Assembly (NCBI GenBank): GCA_007128865.1
Contig: SKWP01000012.1
Coordinates: 1 to 9,594, forward strand
From: Paracoccaceae bacterium
GTDB taxonomy: Bacteria > Pseudomonadota > Alphaproteobacteria > Rhodobacterales > Rhodobacteraceae
Length of the DNA stretch: 9,594 bases
Direction: 5' to 3'
Shown here: positions 1-6,996 of the stretch, piece by piece
Layout: each line of letters opens with the position of its first letter
Position numbering within the stretch: position 1 is the stretch's first letter
The notes under the pieces: model-generated
What the model saw: the letters and a program-made list of their open reading frames with translations, nothing else
Database searches by the model: none
What the model was told of the DNA's origin: nothing
Position numbers and translations under genes: made by a program

Positions 1-1089
1 CTTCTGTTCGACACCCTGCGCACCGGCCGGCTGGTGGCCGAAAAGCTGCGCGCCTTCGGCTGCGATGCGGTGGTCGAGGGCATCGCGCAGACCGGCGTGG
101 TCGGGGTGATAAGGGGCCGGTCGACGGCGTCGGGGCGGGTGATCGGGCTGCGGGCGGACATGGATGCGCTGCCGATCACCGAGGAAACCGGGCTTGCCCA
201 TGCCTCCACGGTGCCGGGGCGGATGCATGCCTGCGGCCATGACGGGCACACCGCGATGCTGCTGGGCGCGGCGCGGTATCTGGCCGAGACGCGCAATTTC
301 GACGGCACCGCGGTGGTGATCTTCCAGCCCGCCGAAGAGGGCGGCGGCGGCGCCAAGGTGATGTGCGACGAGGGTCTGATGGAGCGTTTCGGCATCCAGG
401 AGGTCTATGGCATGCACAACCGGCCCGGGCTTCCCGTGGGCCAGTTCGCGATCCGCACCGGGCCGTTTCTGGCTGCCACCGACAAGTTCGATATCGCCGT
501 GATCGGCCATGGCGGCCATGCCGCCCAGCCGCACGACACCGTGGACCCGACCGTGATCGCGGCCCATATGGTTCTGGCGCTGCAATCGATTGTCAGCCGC
601 AGCACCGACCCGACGCGGCCGGTGGTGGTTTCGGTTACCGCATTGCGCACCGAATCCGACGCCTACAACGTGATCCCCGAACGGGTCTTCCTGCGCGGCA
701 CCATTCGCAGCCAGGATGCCGAAACGCGCGAAATCGCGGTGCGTCGGGTGCGCGAGATCGCCGAGGCGACCGCGGCCGCATATGGCGGGCGCGCCGAGGT
801 GACCGACATCGCCGGTTATCCGGTTACCGTGAACAGCCCCGAACAGACCGCCTTTGCCGCCGCGGTGGCGCGGGATGTCGCCGGCTCGGTCGACACCGAA
901 CATGACCTGATCATGGGGGCAGAAGATTTTGCCTTCATGCTGCAGGAACGTCCGGGCGCCTATATCCTCATCGGCAACGGCGACAGCGCCGAGGTTCATC
1001 ACCCGCGCTACGAGTTCAACGACGATGCCATCCCGGCGGGCTGTTCGTGGTACGCCGGGCTGGTCGAGGGCAGGATGCCGGCGGCCTGA
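1..1089 (+). CDS. M20D-family amidohydrolase (hippurate hydrolase / N-acyl-amino-acid deacylase type), 5' partial
   Basis: This is a cytoplasmic metallo-amidohydrolase that would cleave an N-acyl or amide bond of an amino-acid conjugate. The reading frame is open from base 1, so the true start lies off the left edge. A GTG at 34 is internal, because the residues before it (LLFDT..RTG) already match the family's N-terminal region. Roughly 30-35 residues are missing, judged against a usual length near 390. Visible family motifs, with residues counted from the GTG codon at 34, are ADMDALP (41-47), HACGHDGH (65-72; metal ligands C67 and H69), QPAEEGGGG (98-106; catalytic and ligand glutamates), GMHN (126-129; ligand His) and, near the C terminus, GAEDFAF and VHHPRYEFND with the last ligand His. 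The dimerisation (lid) domain lies between GMHN and GAEDF. The set of metal ligands is therefore complete, and an active enzyme is expected. The stop is TGA 1087-1089. The exact substrate cannot be read from sequence. The gene downstream is functionally unrelated. Confidence 0.93.
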   Translation, partial: LLFDTLRTGRLVAEKLRAFGCDAVVEGIAQTGVVGVIRGRSTASGRVIGLRADMDALPITEETGLAHASTVPGRMHACGHDGHTAMLLGAARYLAETRNFDGTAVVIFQPAEEGGGGAKVMCDEGLMERFGIQEVYGMHNRPGLPVGQFAIRTGPFLAATDKFDIAVIGHGGHAAQPHDTVDPTVIAAHMVLALQSIVSRSTDPTRPVVVSVTALRTESDAYNVIPERVFLRGTIRSQDAETREIAVRRVREIAEATAAAYGGRAEVTDIAGYPVTVNSPEQTAFAAAVARDVAGSVDTEHDLIMGAEDFAFMLQERPGAYILIGNGDSAEVHHPRYEFNDDAIPAGCSWYAGLVEGRMPAA

Positions 1090-1138
1090 GCCGGCAACAG
1101 CCCGTTTCCGCATCGGCGGTGGCCTCACGACGCCCGAA

Positions 1139-1165
1139 AGGCTAGACTGCGGGCGCCGCCGGCGC
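1139..1165 (+). promoter_or_regulatory. Possible weak promoter and small GC hairpin before the DUF1800 gene
   Basis: The 101-base gap after the amidohydrolase stop contains TAGACT at 1143-1148, which shares 4 of 6 bases with the sigma70 -10 consensus. About 17 bases upstream the hexamer TGGCCT (1120-1125) matches TTGACA at only 3 of 6 positions. A perfect 5-bp stem, GCGCC / GGCGC (1153-1157 / 1161-1165), with a 3-base loop follows. It lacks a T-run, so it is not a convincing intrinsic terminator. The amidohydrolase and the DUF1800 gene have unrelated roles, so a transcription start here is plausible, but the sequence support is weak and read-through cannot be excluded. Confidence 0.22.
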
Positions 1166-1190
1166 GTTGTCGTGCGGCACCGGAGCTGCC

Positions 1191-2552
1191 ATGTCCAGCC
1201 GTGCCAGCATCGCCGCGACCCGTTTCGGCATCGGGCTTTCGCCGGGCCACCAGGCCCCCGACGGCGCTGCGGCGCTGCTGGGTGAACTGGCCGGGCCCGA
1301 CCACGCCGCGGCACGCTTTCCGGTTGCGCCACTGGCCGACCGGCTTGCGGCTGCAGCCCGCCACAGGGCGCTTTCCGACGGTCAGGCGATGGGCATGGGC
1401 GATGCTTCGGCGATGCTGCGTGCGGCCAATCGCGACCTGCGCGCGCACAACCTGCACGAACAGGGCCTTTGCATTGCCCGCGCGGCCTTCGGGCCACAGG
1501 GTTTCCGCGAGCGGCTGGCGCTGTTCTGGGCCAACCACTTTGCCACCCGCGCCACCGAAAACCGCCTGGCCGGTCTGAGCATCGCCCATGCCGATGGCGC
1601 CATCCGCCCGCATCTGGCCGGGGATTTCGCCATGCTGCTGCGCGCGGCGGTCCTGCATCCGGCGATGCTGCATTATCTCGATCAGCACCGCTCGGCCGGG
1701 CCGAATTCGCGTGCCGGCCGCGACCGGCGCATGGGGTTGAACGAAAACCTCGGACGCGAGTTGCTGGAACTGCACACGCTCGGCGCCGATGGCAGCTATA
1801 CCCAGCAGGACGTGCGCGAGATGGCCCTGCTGCTGACCGGGGCAAGCCTGGCCTTGCCGGAGGGCTTCGTCTTTGATCCCGATCTTGCCGAACCGGGGCC
1901 GCGCAGCCTTCTGGGCCGGCGCTATGGCGGCGCGCAGCCCGATCCGGGCGCGCTGCTGGCGGCGCTTGACGATCTGGCGCACCATCCGGACACCGCGCGC
2001 CATGTCACCCGCAAGCTGGCGCGGCATTTCCTGGGCCCCGAACCGGTGCCGGAGCTGGAATCGCATCTTGCGGCGGTGTTCCTGCAACAGCGGGGGGCGC
2101 TGCTGCCGGTCTATGCGGCGCTGCTGGAACATCCGGCCGCCTGGGCGCCCGAGCGGCGCGCCGTCCGGCCGCCGTTCGACTTCATCGCCGCAGCGCTGCG
2201 CGCGCTCGACCCGCCGCCAGAGGCTGTCACCGCGCTGGGGCCGCGCGAGTTCGTCGCCTATGTGGACGGGCCGCTGCGGCTGATGGGCCAGCCGTTTCAC
2301 GAACCGCCCGGGCCGGCGGGGTTTCCCGACACCCCCGCGCACTGGATCTCGCCGCCCGGCCTGGCGGCGCGCATCCAGTGGGCGATGGCAATTCCGCGGG
2401 TGCTGGCGGGCCAGCCCGATCCGCGCGATTTCGTCACCGCGGCGCTGGGTGACCTGGCCGATCCCGAAACCGTCATGGCTGCCCGCGCGGCCGAAACCCG
2501 CTGGGAGGGGGTCGGGCTGGTGCTGGCCGCGCCCGCCTTCCACCGTCGCTGA
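1191..2552 (+). CDS. DUF1800 family protein
   Basis: This 453-residue protein belongs to the DUF1800 family (PF08811), which has no established biochemical function and is very often encoded next to a DUF1501 gene. The start chosen is ATG 1191, preceded by GGAG at 1182-1185 with a 5-base spacer. An in-frame TTG at 1167 would add eight residues but has no ribosome binding site. Family landmarks, by residue, are RFGIG (11-15), FWANHF (112-117), HPAMLHYLD (156-164), the hallmark GLNENLGRELLELHTLG (182-198), YTQQDVRE (203-210), TRKLARHF (273-280) and GQPFHEPPGPAGFPD (366-380). I see no N-terminal signal peptide or membrane segment, unlike the product of the next gene. The C terminus (AAPAFHRR) resembles the usual family ending. 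The next ATG follows after 13 bases, and the Shine-Dalgarno of that gene (GAGGGA 2551-2556) overlaps this stop codon, which points to one transcript. Confidence 0.93.
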   Translation: MSSRASIAATRFGIGLSPGHQAPDGAAALLGELAGPDHAAARFPVAPLADRLAAAARHRALSDGQAMGMGDASAMLRAANRDLRAHNLHEQGLCIARAAFGPQGFRERLALFWANHFATRATENRLAGLSIAHADGAIRPHLAGDFAMLLRAAVLHPAMLHYLDQHRSAGPNSRAGRDRRMGLNENLGRELLELHTLGADGSYTQQDVREMALLLTGASLALPEGFVFDPDLAEPGPRSLLGRRYGGAQPDPGALLAALDDLAHHPDTARHVTRKLARHFLGPEPVPELESHLAAVFLQQRGALLPVYAALLEHPAAWAPERRAVRPPFDFIAAALRALDPPPEAVTALGPREFVAYVDGPLRLMGQPFHEPPGPAGFPDTPAHWISPPGLAARIQWAMAIPRVLAGQPDPRDFVTAALGDLADPETVMAARAAETRWEGVGLVLAAPAFHRR

Positions 2553-2565
2553 GGGACACCCCGCC

Positions 2566-3804
2566 ATGACCCGCACCGACAGGGCATCACACGCCACGCA
2601 CCCCAGCCGCCGCAGCATGCTTGGCGGCACACTGGCGCTTGGCTGTTCGCTGGCGGCAAGCCCGCTGCTGACCCCGATCACCATGGCCGCCACCCCCGGC
2701 GAGGCGCGGCTTGTCGTCATCGTGCTGCGCGGTGCGATGGACGGGCTCGACCTGCTGCGTCCGGTCGGGGCGCCGGAACTCAGGCGGCTGCGGCCGCGCC
2801 TGGGCCGCGCCGACGATGCCGACATGCTGGATGATTTCCACGCCCTGCATGCCAGGCTGCGCGGCCTGCGGCCGATGTGGCAGGAAGGCGCGCTTGGCTT
2901 CGTGCAGGCGGTTTCCACCCCCTACAGGCATCGGCGCAGCCATTTCGACGGGCAGGATCTGCTGGAAGCCGGCACCGGGGAAGACGTGGCGCCCGAACTG
3001 CGCCGCAGCGGCTGGCTGAACCGGGCGCTTGGCCGCATGTCGGGCGTTACCGCCCATACCGCCTTTGCCGTCGGCCGCGACGAGATGCGCATCCTCGAAG
3101 GGCCGGCGCCGGCCAGCCGCTGGACACCCGGGCTGCGGCTTGACCTGAGCCCGCAAAGCCAGCTGCTGCTGGAGCGCCTCTATGCCGGCGATCCGCTGTT
3201 TGCCGGCGCCGCCGATACCGCGCTGCGGCTGGCCGACGGGCGCGCCGGCCTTGGCTATGGCGCCATGCTGCGGATGGCGACGCGCAGCGCCGAAGAGGCC
3301 GCAGGCTCCGCCGACGACACTGCGATTGCCGCCTATGTCGCCCGCCGCCTGACCGAGGAGACCCGCATCGCCGCCTTTTCCCTGCCCGGCTGGGATACCC
3401 ACCGCGACCAGCACCAGACGATCAATCGCGCGCTTGGGCGGCTGGAAACGACCCTGCTGACCCTGCGCAGCGGGCTGGGACCGGCCTGGCGCCATACCGC
3501 GGTGCTGGCGATGACGGAATTCGGCCGCACCGTGCGCGAGAACGGATCCGGCGGGACCGATCACGGAACGGCCAGCGCGCTGGTCTTTGCCGGCGGTGCC
3601 CTGCGCGGCGGCCGTGTGCACGGCGACTGGCCGGGACTGGCCGAAAGCGCCCTGTTCGACGACCGCGACCTGATGCCGACCCGCGACGTGCGCGCACATG
3701 CCGCATGGCTGCTGAATGCCCGCTTTGGCCTGTCGCGGGCCGAACTGGAATCGACCATCTTTCCCGGCCTCGAAATGGGGCCGGAATCGACCATCCTGAC
3801 CTGA
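2566..3804 (+). CDS. DUF1501 family protein with twin-arginine signal peptide
   Basis: This 412-residue protein belongs to the DUF1501 family (PF07394), which is related in fold to the alkaline phosphatase/sulfatase superfamily. Its specific substrate is unknown. The N terminus reads as a Tat signal: S14-R15-R16-S-M-L, a weakly hydrophobic stretch (about 19-36) and a likely Ala-type cleavage near residue 42 (TMAA before TPGEA). The mature protein would then be periplasmic. Family motifs are LRGAMDGLDLLRP (54-66), HFDGQDLLE (126-134), GWLNR (149-153), WDTHRDQ (276-282), TEFGRTVRENGS (317-328) and GTDHG (330-334). The Asp/His residues in the last three are the probable metal-site candidates. 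The start ATG 2566 has GAGGGA nine bases upstream; further upstream in this frame the sequence is coding for DUF1800 in another frame. The last 18 residues contain ESTI twice, from an in-frame 13-base repeat. The gene is paired with the DUF1800 gene and probably co-transcribed with it. Confidence 0.93.
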   Translation: MTRTDRASHATHPSRRSMLGGTLALGCSLAASPLLTPITMAATPGEARLVVIVLRGAMDGLDLLRPVGAPELRRLRPRLGRADDADMLDDFHALHARLRGLRPMWQEGALGFVQAVSTPYRHRRSHFDGQDLLEAGTGEDVAPELRRSGWLNRALGRMSGVTAHTAFAVGRDEMRILEGPAPASRWTPGLRLDLSPQSQLLLERLYAGDPLFAGAADTALRLADGRAGLGYGAMLRMATRSAEEAAGSADDTAIAAYVARRLTEETRIAAFSLPGWDTHRDQHQTINRALGRLETTLLTLRSGLGPAWRHTAVLAMTEFGRTVRENGSGGTDHGTASALVFAGGALRGGRVHGDWPGLAESALFDDRDLMPTRDVRAHAAWLLNARFGLSRAELESTIFPGLEMGPESTILT

Positions 3805-3923
3805 ACCGGCGCCCCTTTGCGCGCCACAGCAGCCGCGAAACCGCGCCCGCCGGCCGGAATCGGGTTGCCCCACAGGGTCCGGTTCTTTATCTCCCCCGGA
3901 GGTTTGCGAACCGGAGGACAGGG
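3805..3923 (+). promoter_or_regulatory. Intergenic leader of the mrp operon, with possible promoter
   Basis: These 119 bases separate the DUF1501 stop from mrpA and are the only sizeable gap before the antiporter operon, so the operon promoter is expected here or upstream. A 5-bp inverted repeat, GGCGC / GCGCC (3808-3812 / 3821-3825), sits directly after the stop codon without a T-run. It could at best contribute to Rho-independent-like pausing. A TTGCCC hexamer (3865-3870) lies 17 bases before TATCTC (3888-3893), a poor sigma70 pair with about three matches at the -10. No better promoter is evident by eye. Confidence 0.3.
3878..3917 (+). promoter_or_regulatory. Inverted repeat overlapping the mrpA Shine-Dalgarno
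   Basis: A perfect 8-bp inverted repeat, TCCGGTTC (3878-3885) and GAACCGGA (3908-3915), encloses 22 bases. Its right arm covers the first three bases of the mrpA Shine-Dalgarno GGAGG (3913-3917). A smaller stem, CTCC / GGAG (3891-3894 / 3898-3901), nests inside. The heptamer CCGGAGG also occurs twice, at 3896-3902 and 3911-3917. If formed in the mRNA, the outer hairpin could limit ribosome access to mrpA; as DNA it could be an operator half-site pair. Both readings are inferences from symmetry alone. Confidence 0.35.
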
Positions 3924-6197
3924 ATGGGTGAATACGGCGCGAAAGACGCCAGGTGGATCAGCATGGCGGGCATGACGCCTGTCATCCTTACCGGGGCCCT
4001 TTTCGTCTATTTCTGCGGCATGGTTCCGACCATCGCCTCGGGCGGCATCATCCGCCATTCCATCCCGTGGATTCCCAGCCTCGACATCGCGCTGAGCTTC
4101 TACATCGATGGGCTGAGCCTGATGTTTTCGCTGCTGATCACCGGGATCGGCGCGCTGGTGATGCTGTATTCGGCCCGCTATCTGGCCGGGCACCCGCAAT
4201 TCGCGCGCTTCGCACTTTATCTGTTCTCGTTCATGCTGTCGATGCTGGGGCTGGTGCTGGCCGACAACGTGCTGGCGCTGTTCGTGTTCTGGGAACTGAC
4301 GACCTTTACCTCATACCTGCTGATCGGGTTTTCGCATGCCGATCCGAAATCGCGGCGCAATGCGCTGCAGGCGCTGCTGCTGACCGCTGCGGGCGGTCTG
4401 GCGCTGCTGGCCGGTTTCATCCTGCTGGGCTTTGCCACCGGCACCTATGAGCTGTCGGAGATCAACGCCGCCGGGTCGCTGGCGTCCAATCCGCTTTATG
4501 GTCCGATCCTGGTGCTGGTGCTGCTGGGCGCCTTCACCAAATCGGCGCAGGTGCCATTCCATTTCTGGCTGCCGAACGCGATGGCGGCGCCGACGCCGGT
4601 GTCGGCCTATCTGCATTCGGCCACCATGGTGAAGGGCGGCATCTATCTGCTGGCGCGGATGCATCCCAGCCTGTCGGGGACCGACGCCTGGATCTGGACG
4701 CTGACGATCTTTGGCGGCGTCACGGCTGTCTTTGCCTCGCTGATGGCGCTGCGGCAGACCGATCTGAAGCAGACGCTGGCCTATACCACGCTGATGGCGC
4801 TGGGCACGCTGACGATGTTCCTGGCGGGTTCGTCGGGCTATGCGATCACCGGGGCGATGGCGTTTCTGTTCGTGCATTCGCTGTACAAGGCGGCGCTGTT
4901 TCTTTCCGTCGGCATCATCGACCACGCCACCGGCACGCGCGAGGCGGGTGTTCTGGGCGGGCTGGCCGGCGCGATGCCGGTAACGGCGGCGGCCGCGGGG
5001 CTGGCGGCGCTGTCGATGGCGGGCATTCCGCCCTTCCTGGGCTTCATCGCCAAGGAGGTCGCCTATTCCGGCGCGGTCGGCGCATCGCTGTGGGGTTTTG
5101 TGGTGCTGGCGGCGCTGGCGGCGAATGCGCTGATGTTTGCGGTCGCCGGTATCGTTGCGTTCAAGCCGTTCTTCGGCCCGCAGGGCAAATTGCCCCATGC
5201 ACCCCACGAAGGGCCCTGGCCGATGCTGGCCGGACCGGTCATTCTGGGCGTGCTCGGGCTTGCCTTCGGGATCCTGCACGGGCTTGCCGCAAGCTGGGTG
5301 ATCGAACCGGCCACCAACGCGGTGCTGGGCTTTACCGACAGCGGCGGCCGGGTCAAGCTGTGGGCCGGGTTCAACCTGGCGCTCGGTCTTTCGGTCGTGA
5401 CCTTCATTCTTGGTGCAATCCTGTACCTGCGCCATCAGGCCCTGCGCGACCGTCTGGCCGCGATCGAGGCCCGGGGGCCGGATTTCGATGCCGGTTGGGA
5501 CAGGCTGATGGCCTGGCTGGTGGTGGTGGCCGAATGGCAGACCCGCCTGATCCAGACCGGGGTGTTGCGCCAGTACCTGTTCGCAACCTTTGCCGTCACG
5601 GCCGTGGCGCTGGCGCTGCCGCTGTTCTGGCTGGGCGCGCTGCAGCTTGATCTGGCGATGCCGTCGGTCACCCTGCGCGAAGGCGTGGTTGCCGCGCTGA
5701 TCATCGCCGGCGCCCTGCTGGCCGCGACCACGGGTTCGCGCATCACCGGGATCGCGGCGCTGGGTGTGGTCGGTATCGGTGTTGCGCTGATCTTCATCAT
5801 CTACGGTGCGCCGGATGTGGCCATCACGCAGCTTCTGGTGGAAATGCTGATCGTGGTGCTGATCGCGATAGCGGCGCTGCGCATGCCCTATCTGGACCCG
5901 ACCGACAAGGGCCCCGCCTTCCGGCCCCGCGACGCGGCGCTGGGCGGGGTGCTGGGGGTGCTGGTTGCCTTGGTCATGCTGATGGTGACGGCCGGCCCCA
6001 TCGACCGGCGGCTGACCGATTTCTTCGAGGCGGCAAGCTGGACCGAAGCCTTCGGCCGCAACATCGTCAACGTCATTCTGGTGGATTTCCGCACGCTGGA
6101 CACCTTCGGCGAGATTGCCGTGGTGATCGTCGCCGCGCTTGGCGCCTTTGCGCTTCTGCGCAGCGCAAGGCGTGACAAGGGGGAAGAGCGCGAATGA
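3924..6197 (+). CDS. mrpA: Na+/H+ antiporter subunit A (Mrp/Mnh complex)
   Basis: This is the largest subunit of the Mrp monovalent cation/proton antiporter, a polytopic membrane protein homologous to complex I NuoL. I chose ATG 3924 because GGAGG (3913-3917) lies six bases before it, giving 757 residues; ATG 3963 is a weaker alternative. Antiporter-core residues are visible: E124 in FWELTT, K206 in [14 protein letters not shown]231 and K237 in [10 protein letters not shown]318 and K322 in HSLYKAA, and K377/E378 in FIAKE. Residues about 503-550 form the charged linker and amphipathic stretch. Residues about 585-655 are the MbhD-like segment (IYGAPD, QLLVEM with E640). Residues about 670-750 are the MbhE-like segment ([15 protein letters not shown]). 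The gene ends in an ATGA overlap with mrpB. One oddity is that the first hydrophobic helix usual in the family seems absent, because the protein starts with a charged stretch, [10 protein letters not shown]. Identification is secure; the N terminus is less so. Confidence 0.95.
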   Translation: MGEYGAKDARWISMAGMTPVILTGALFVYFCGMVPTIASGGIIRHSIPWIPSLDIALSFYIDGLSLMFSLLITGIGALVMLYSARYLAGHPQFARFALYLFSFMLSMLGLVLADNVLALFVFWELTTFTSYLLIGFSHADPKSRRNALQALLLTAAGGLALLAGFILLGFATGTYELSEINAAGSLASNPLYGPILVLVLLGAFTKSAQVPFHFWLPNAMAAPTPVSAYLHSATMVKGGIYLLARMHPSLSGTDAWIWTLTIFGGVTAVFASLMALRQTDLKQTLAYTTLMALGTLTMFLAGSSGYAITGAMAFLFVHSLYKAALFLSVGIIDHATGTREAGVLGGLAGAMPVTAAAAGLAALSMAGIPPFLGFIAKEVAYSGAVGASLWGFVVLAALAANALMFAVAGIVAFKPFFGPQGKLPHAPHEGPWPMLAGPVILGVLGLAFGILHGLAASWVIEPATNAVLGFTDSGGRVKLWAGFNLALGLSVVTFILGAILYLRHQALRDRLAAIEARGPDFDAGWDRLMAWLVVVAEWQTRLIQTGVLRQYLFATFAVTAVALALPLFWLGALQLDLAMPSVTLREGVVAALIIAGALLAATTGSRITGIAALGVVGIGVALIFIIYGAPDVAITQLLVEMLIVVLIAIAALRMPYLDPTDKGPAFRPRDAALGGVLGVLVALVMLMVTAGPIDRRLTDFFEAASWTEAFGRNIVNVILVDFRTLDTFGEIAVVIVAALGAFALLRSARRDKGEERE

Positions 6198-6616
6198 ACT
6201 CGATCATCGTAACCGCCGGGGCGCGCATCCTCGTCGCCCTGCTGCTGGTGTTTTCCGTCTTCATGCTGCTGCGCGGGCACAACCTGCCCGGGGGCGGCTT
6301 CATCGGCGGGCTGCTGGGGGCGACGGCCTTCATCGTCTATGCCATCGCCTGCGGCACCGCCGAGGCCCGCAAGGCGCTGCGGGTCAGCCCCGAGGGGCTT
6401 GCCATGGTCGGGCTGGGCGTGGCGCTTGTGGCCGGCCTGATCTCGGCGCTGACGGGCGATCCGTTCTTTACCGGGCAATGGTACTGGGTCGGCGGCGACA
6501 GCTATGAAACCGCGGCCTTTTCCATCAATTCGGTGCTGGTGTTCGATGTCGGGGTCTACATGGTGGTGTTCGGAGGCATCCTGTCGCTCATCCTGATGCT
6601 TGAGGAGGAGCTCTGA
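6194..6616 (+). CDS. mrpB: Na+/H+ antiporter subunit B (Mrp complex)
   Basis: This 140-residue small membrane subunit of the Mrp antiporter belongs to the MrpB/MnhB family. About four hydrophobic segments are visible (roughly residues 6-25, 35-55, 66-85 and 110-133). The family signature [16 protein letters not shown] lies between the first two. The start ATG shares the ATGA 6194-6197 with the mrpA stop, and a purine run, AAGGGGGAAG (6177-6186), provides the ribosome binding site. The MbhD/E-like domain at the end of MrpA followed directly by MrpB is the same domain order that some proteobacteria (rhizobial PhaA) carry as a single fused protein; here the two are separate cistrons. The C terminus ends in LEEEL, and its codons overlap the Shine-Dalgarno of mrpC. 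Confidence 0.95.
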   Translation: MNSIIVTAGARILVALLLVFSVFMLLRGHNLPGGGFIGGLLGATAFIVYAIACGTAEARKALRVSPEGLAMVGLGVALVAGLISALTGDPFFTGQWYWVGGDSYETAAFSINSVLVFDVGVYMVVFGGILSLILMLEEEL

Positions 6617-6618
6617 TC

Positions 6619-6996
6619 ATGGAGATCGTCGTCTCGATTCTGATCGGGCTGCTCTTTGCCACGGCCGTGTACCTGATGCTGGCGCGGAACTTCCTGCGCT
6701 TCCTGTTCGGCCTGATCCTGCTGTCGAACGCCGCCAATCTGGTGATCTTTGCAGCCGGAAGGATGACCGAGGGCGCACCGGCACTTATCCCCTATGGCGC
6801 GCTGACACCGGACGGAGAGATTGCCAATGCGCTGCCGCAGGCGCTGGTGCTGACGGCCATCGTGATCGGGTTCGGGCTTTTCGCCTTTGCGCTGGTGCTG
6901 GCATTCCAGGCCTACCGGTCACTGGGCACGCTTGACAGCGACGAGATGCGGGTTGCCGAACCGCGCGAGGAAATCGCCGGGGAGGCCCGCGAATGA
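6619..6996 (+). CDS. mrpC: Na+/H+ antiporter subunit C (Mrp complex, NuoK-like)
   Basis: This 125-residue NuoK-like subunit has three transmembrane helices (about residues 3-22, 28-47 and 73-97). Family motifs are NFLRFLFGLILLSNAANLVIF (split here as NFLRFLFG and LILLSNAANL) and ALPQALVLTAIVIGFG, with the conserved P-Q-A-L-V-L-T-A-I-V-I-G core before the last helix. After the third helix, a charged tail of about 25 residues (Asp, Glu and Arg rich) faces the cytoplasm. The start ATG 6619 is two bases after the mrpB stop and has a strong GGAGGAG at 6604-6610 with an eight-base spacer. The stop overlaps the mrpD start as ATGA 6993-6996. In the complex, MrpC is expected to pack against MrpD, as NuoK does with its antiporter neighbour. 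Confidence 0.95.
   Translation: MEIVVSILIGLLFATAVYLMLARNFLRFLFGLILLSNAANLVIFAAGRMTEGAPALIPYGALTPDGEIANALPQALVLTAIVIGFGLFAFALVLAFQAYRSLGTLDSDEMRVAEPREEIAGEARE

Noticed and set aside
363..905. Plus-strand frame inside the amidohydrolase gene
   Set aside because: Arg/Gly-rich out-of-frame shadow of the M20 gene with no family resemblance.
1167..1190. TTG start for the DUF1800 gene
   Set aside because: No ribosome binding site precedes it, while ATG 1191 has GGAG at a good distance and the family's conserved RFGIG follows soon after.
1125..2918. Long minus-strand open frame (about 597 codons) opposite the DUF1800 gene, and similar ones at 2587-3873, 4311-5435 and 6912-8459
   Set aside because: They lie antisense to genes with clear family motifs, have low-complexity Arg/Gln/Gly/His-rich translations typical of antisense reading in GC-rich DNA, and show no recognisable domain.
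3808..3825. Hairpin GGCGC/GCGCC after the DUF1501 stop as an intrinsic terminator
   Set aside because: Only five base pairs with an eight-base loop and no T-run downstream; such stems are common by chance at this GC content.
3705..3923. Upstream in-frame extension of mrpA overlapping the DUF1501 gene
   Set aside because: The added residues are hydrophilic and unlike any MrpA, overlap the DUF1501 coding end, and a strong Shine-Dalgarno supports ATG 3924 instead.
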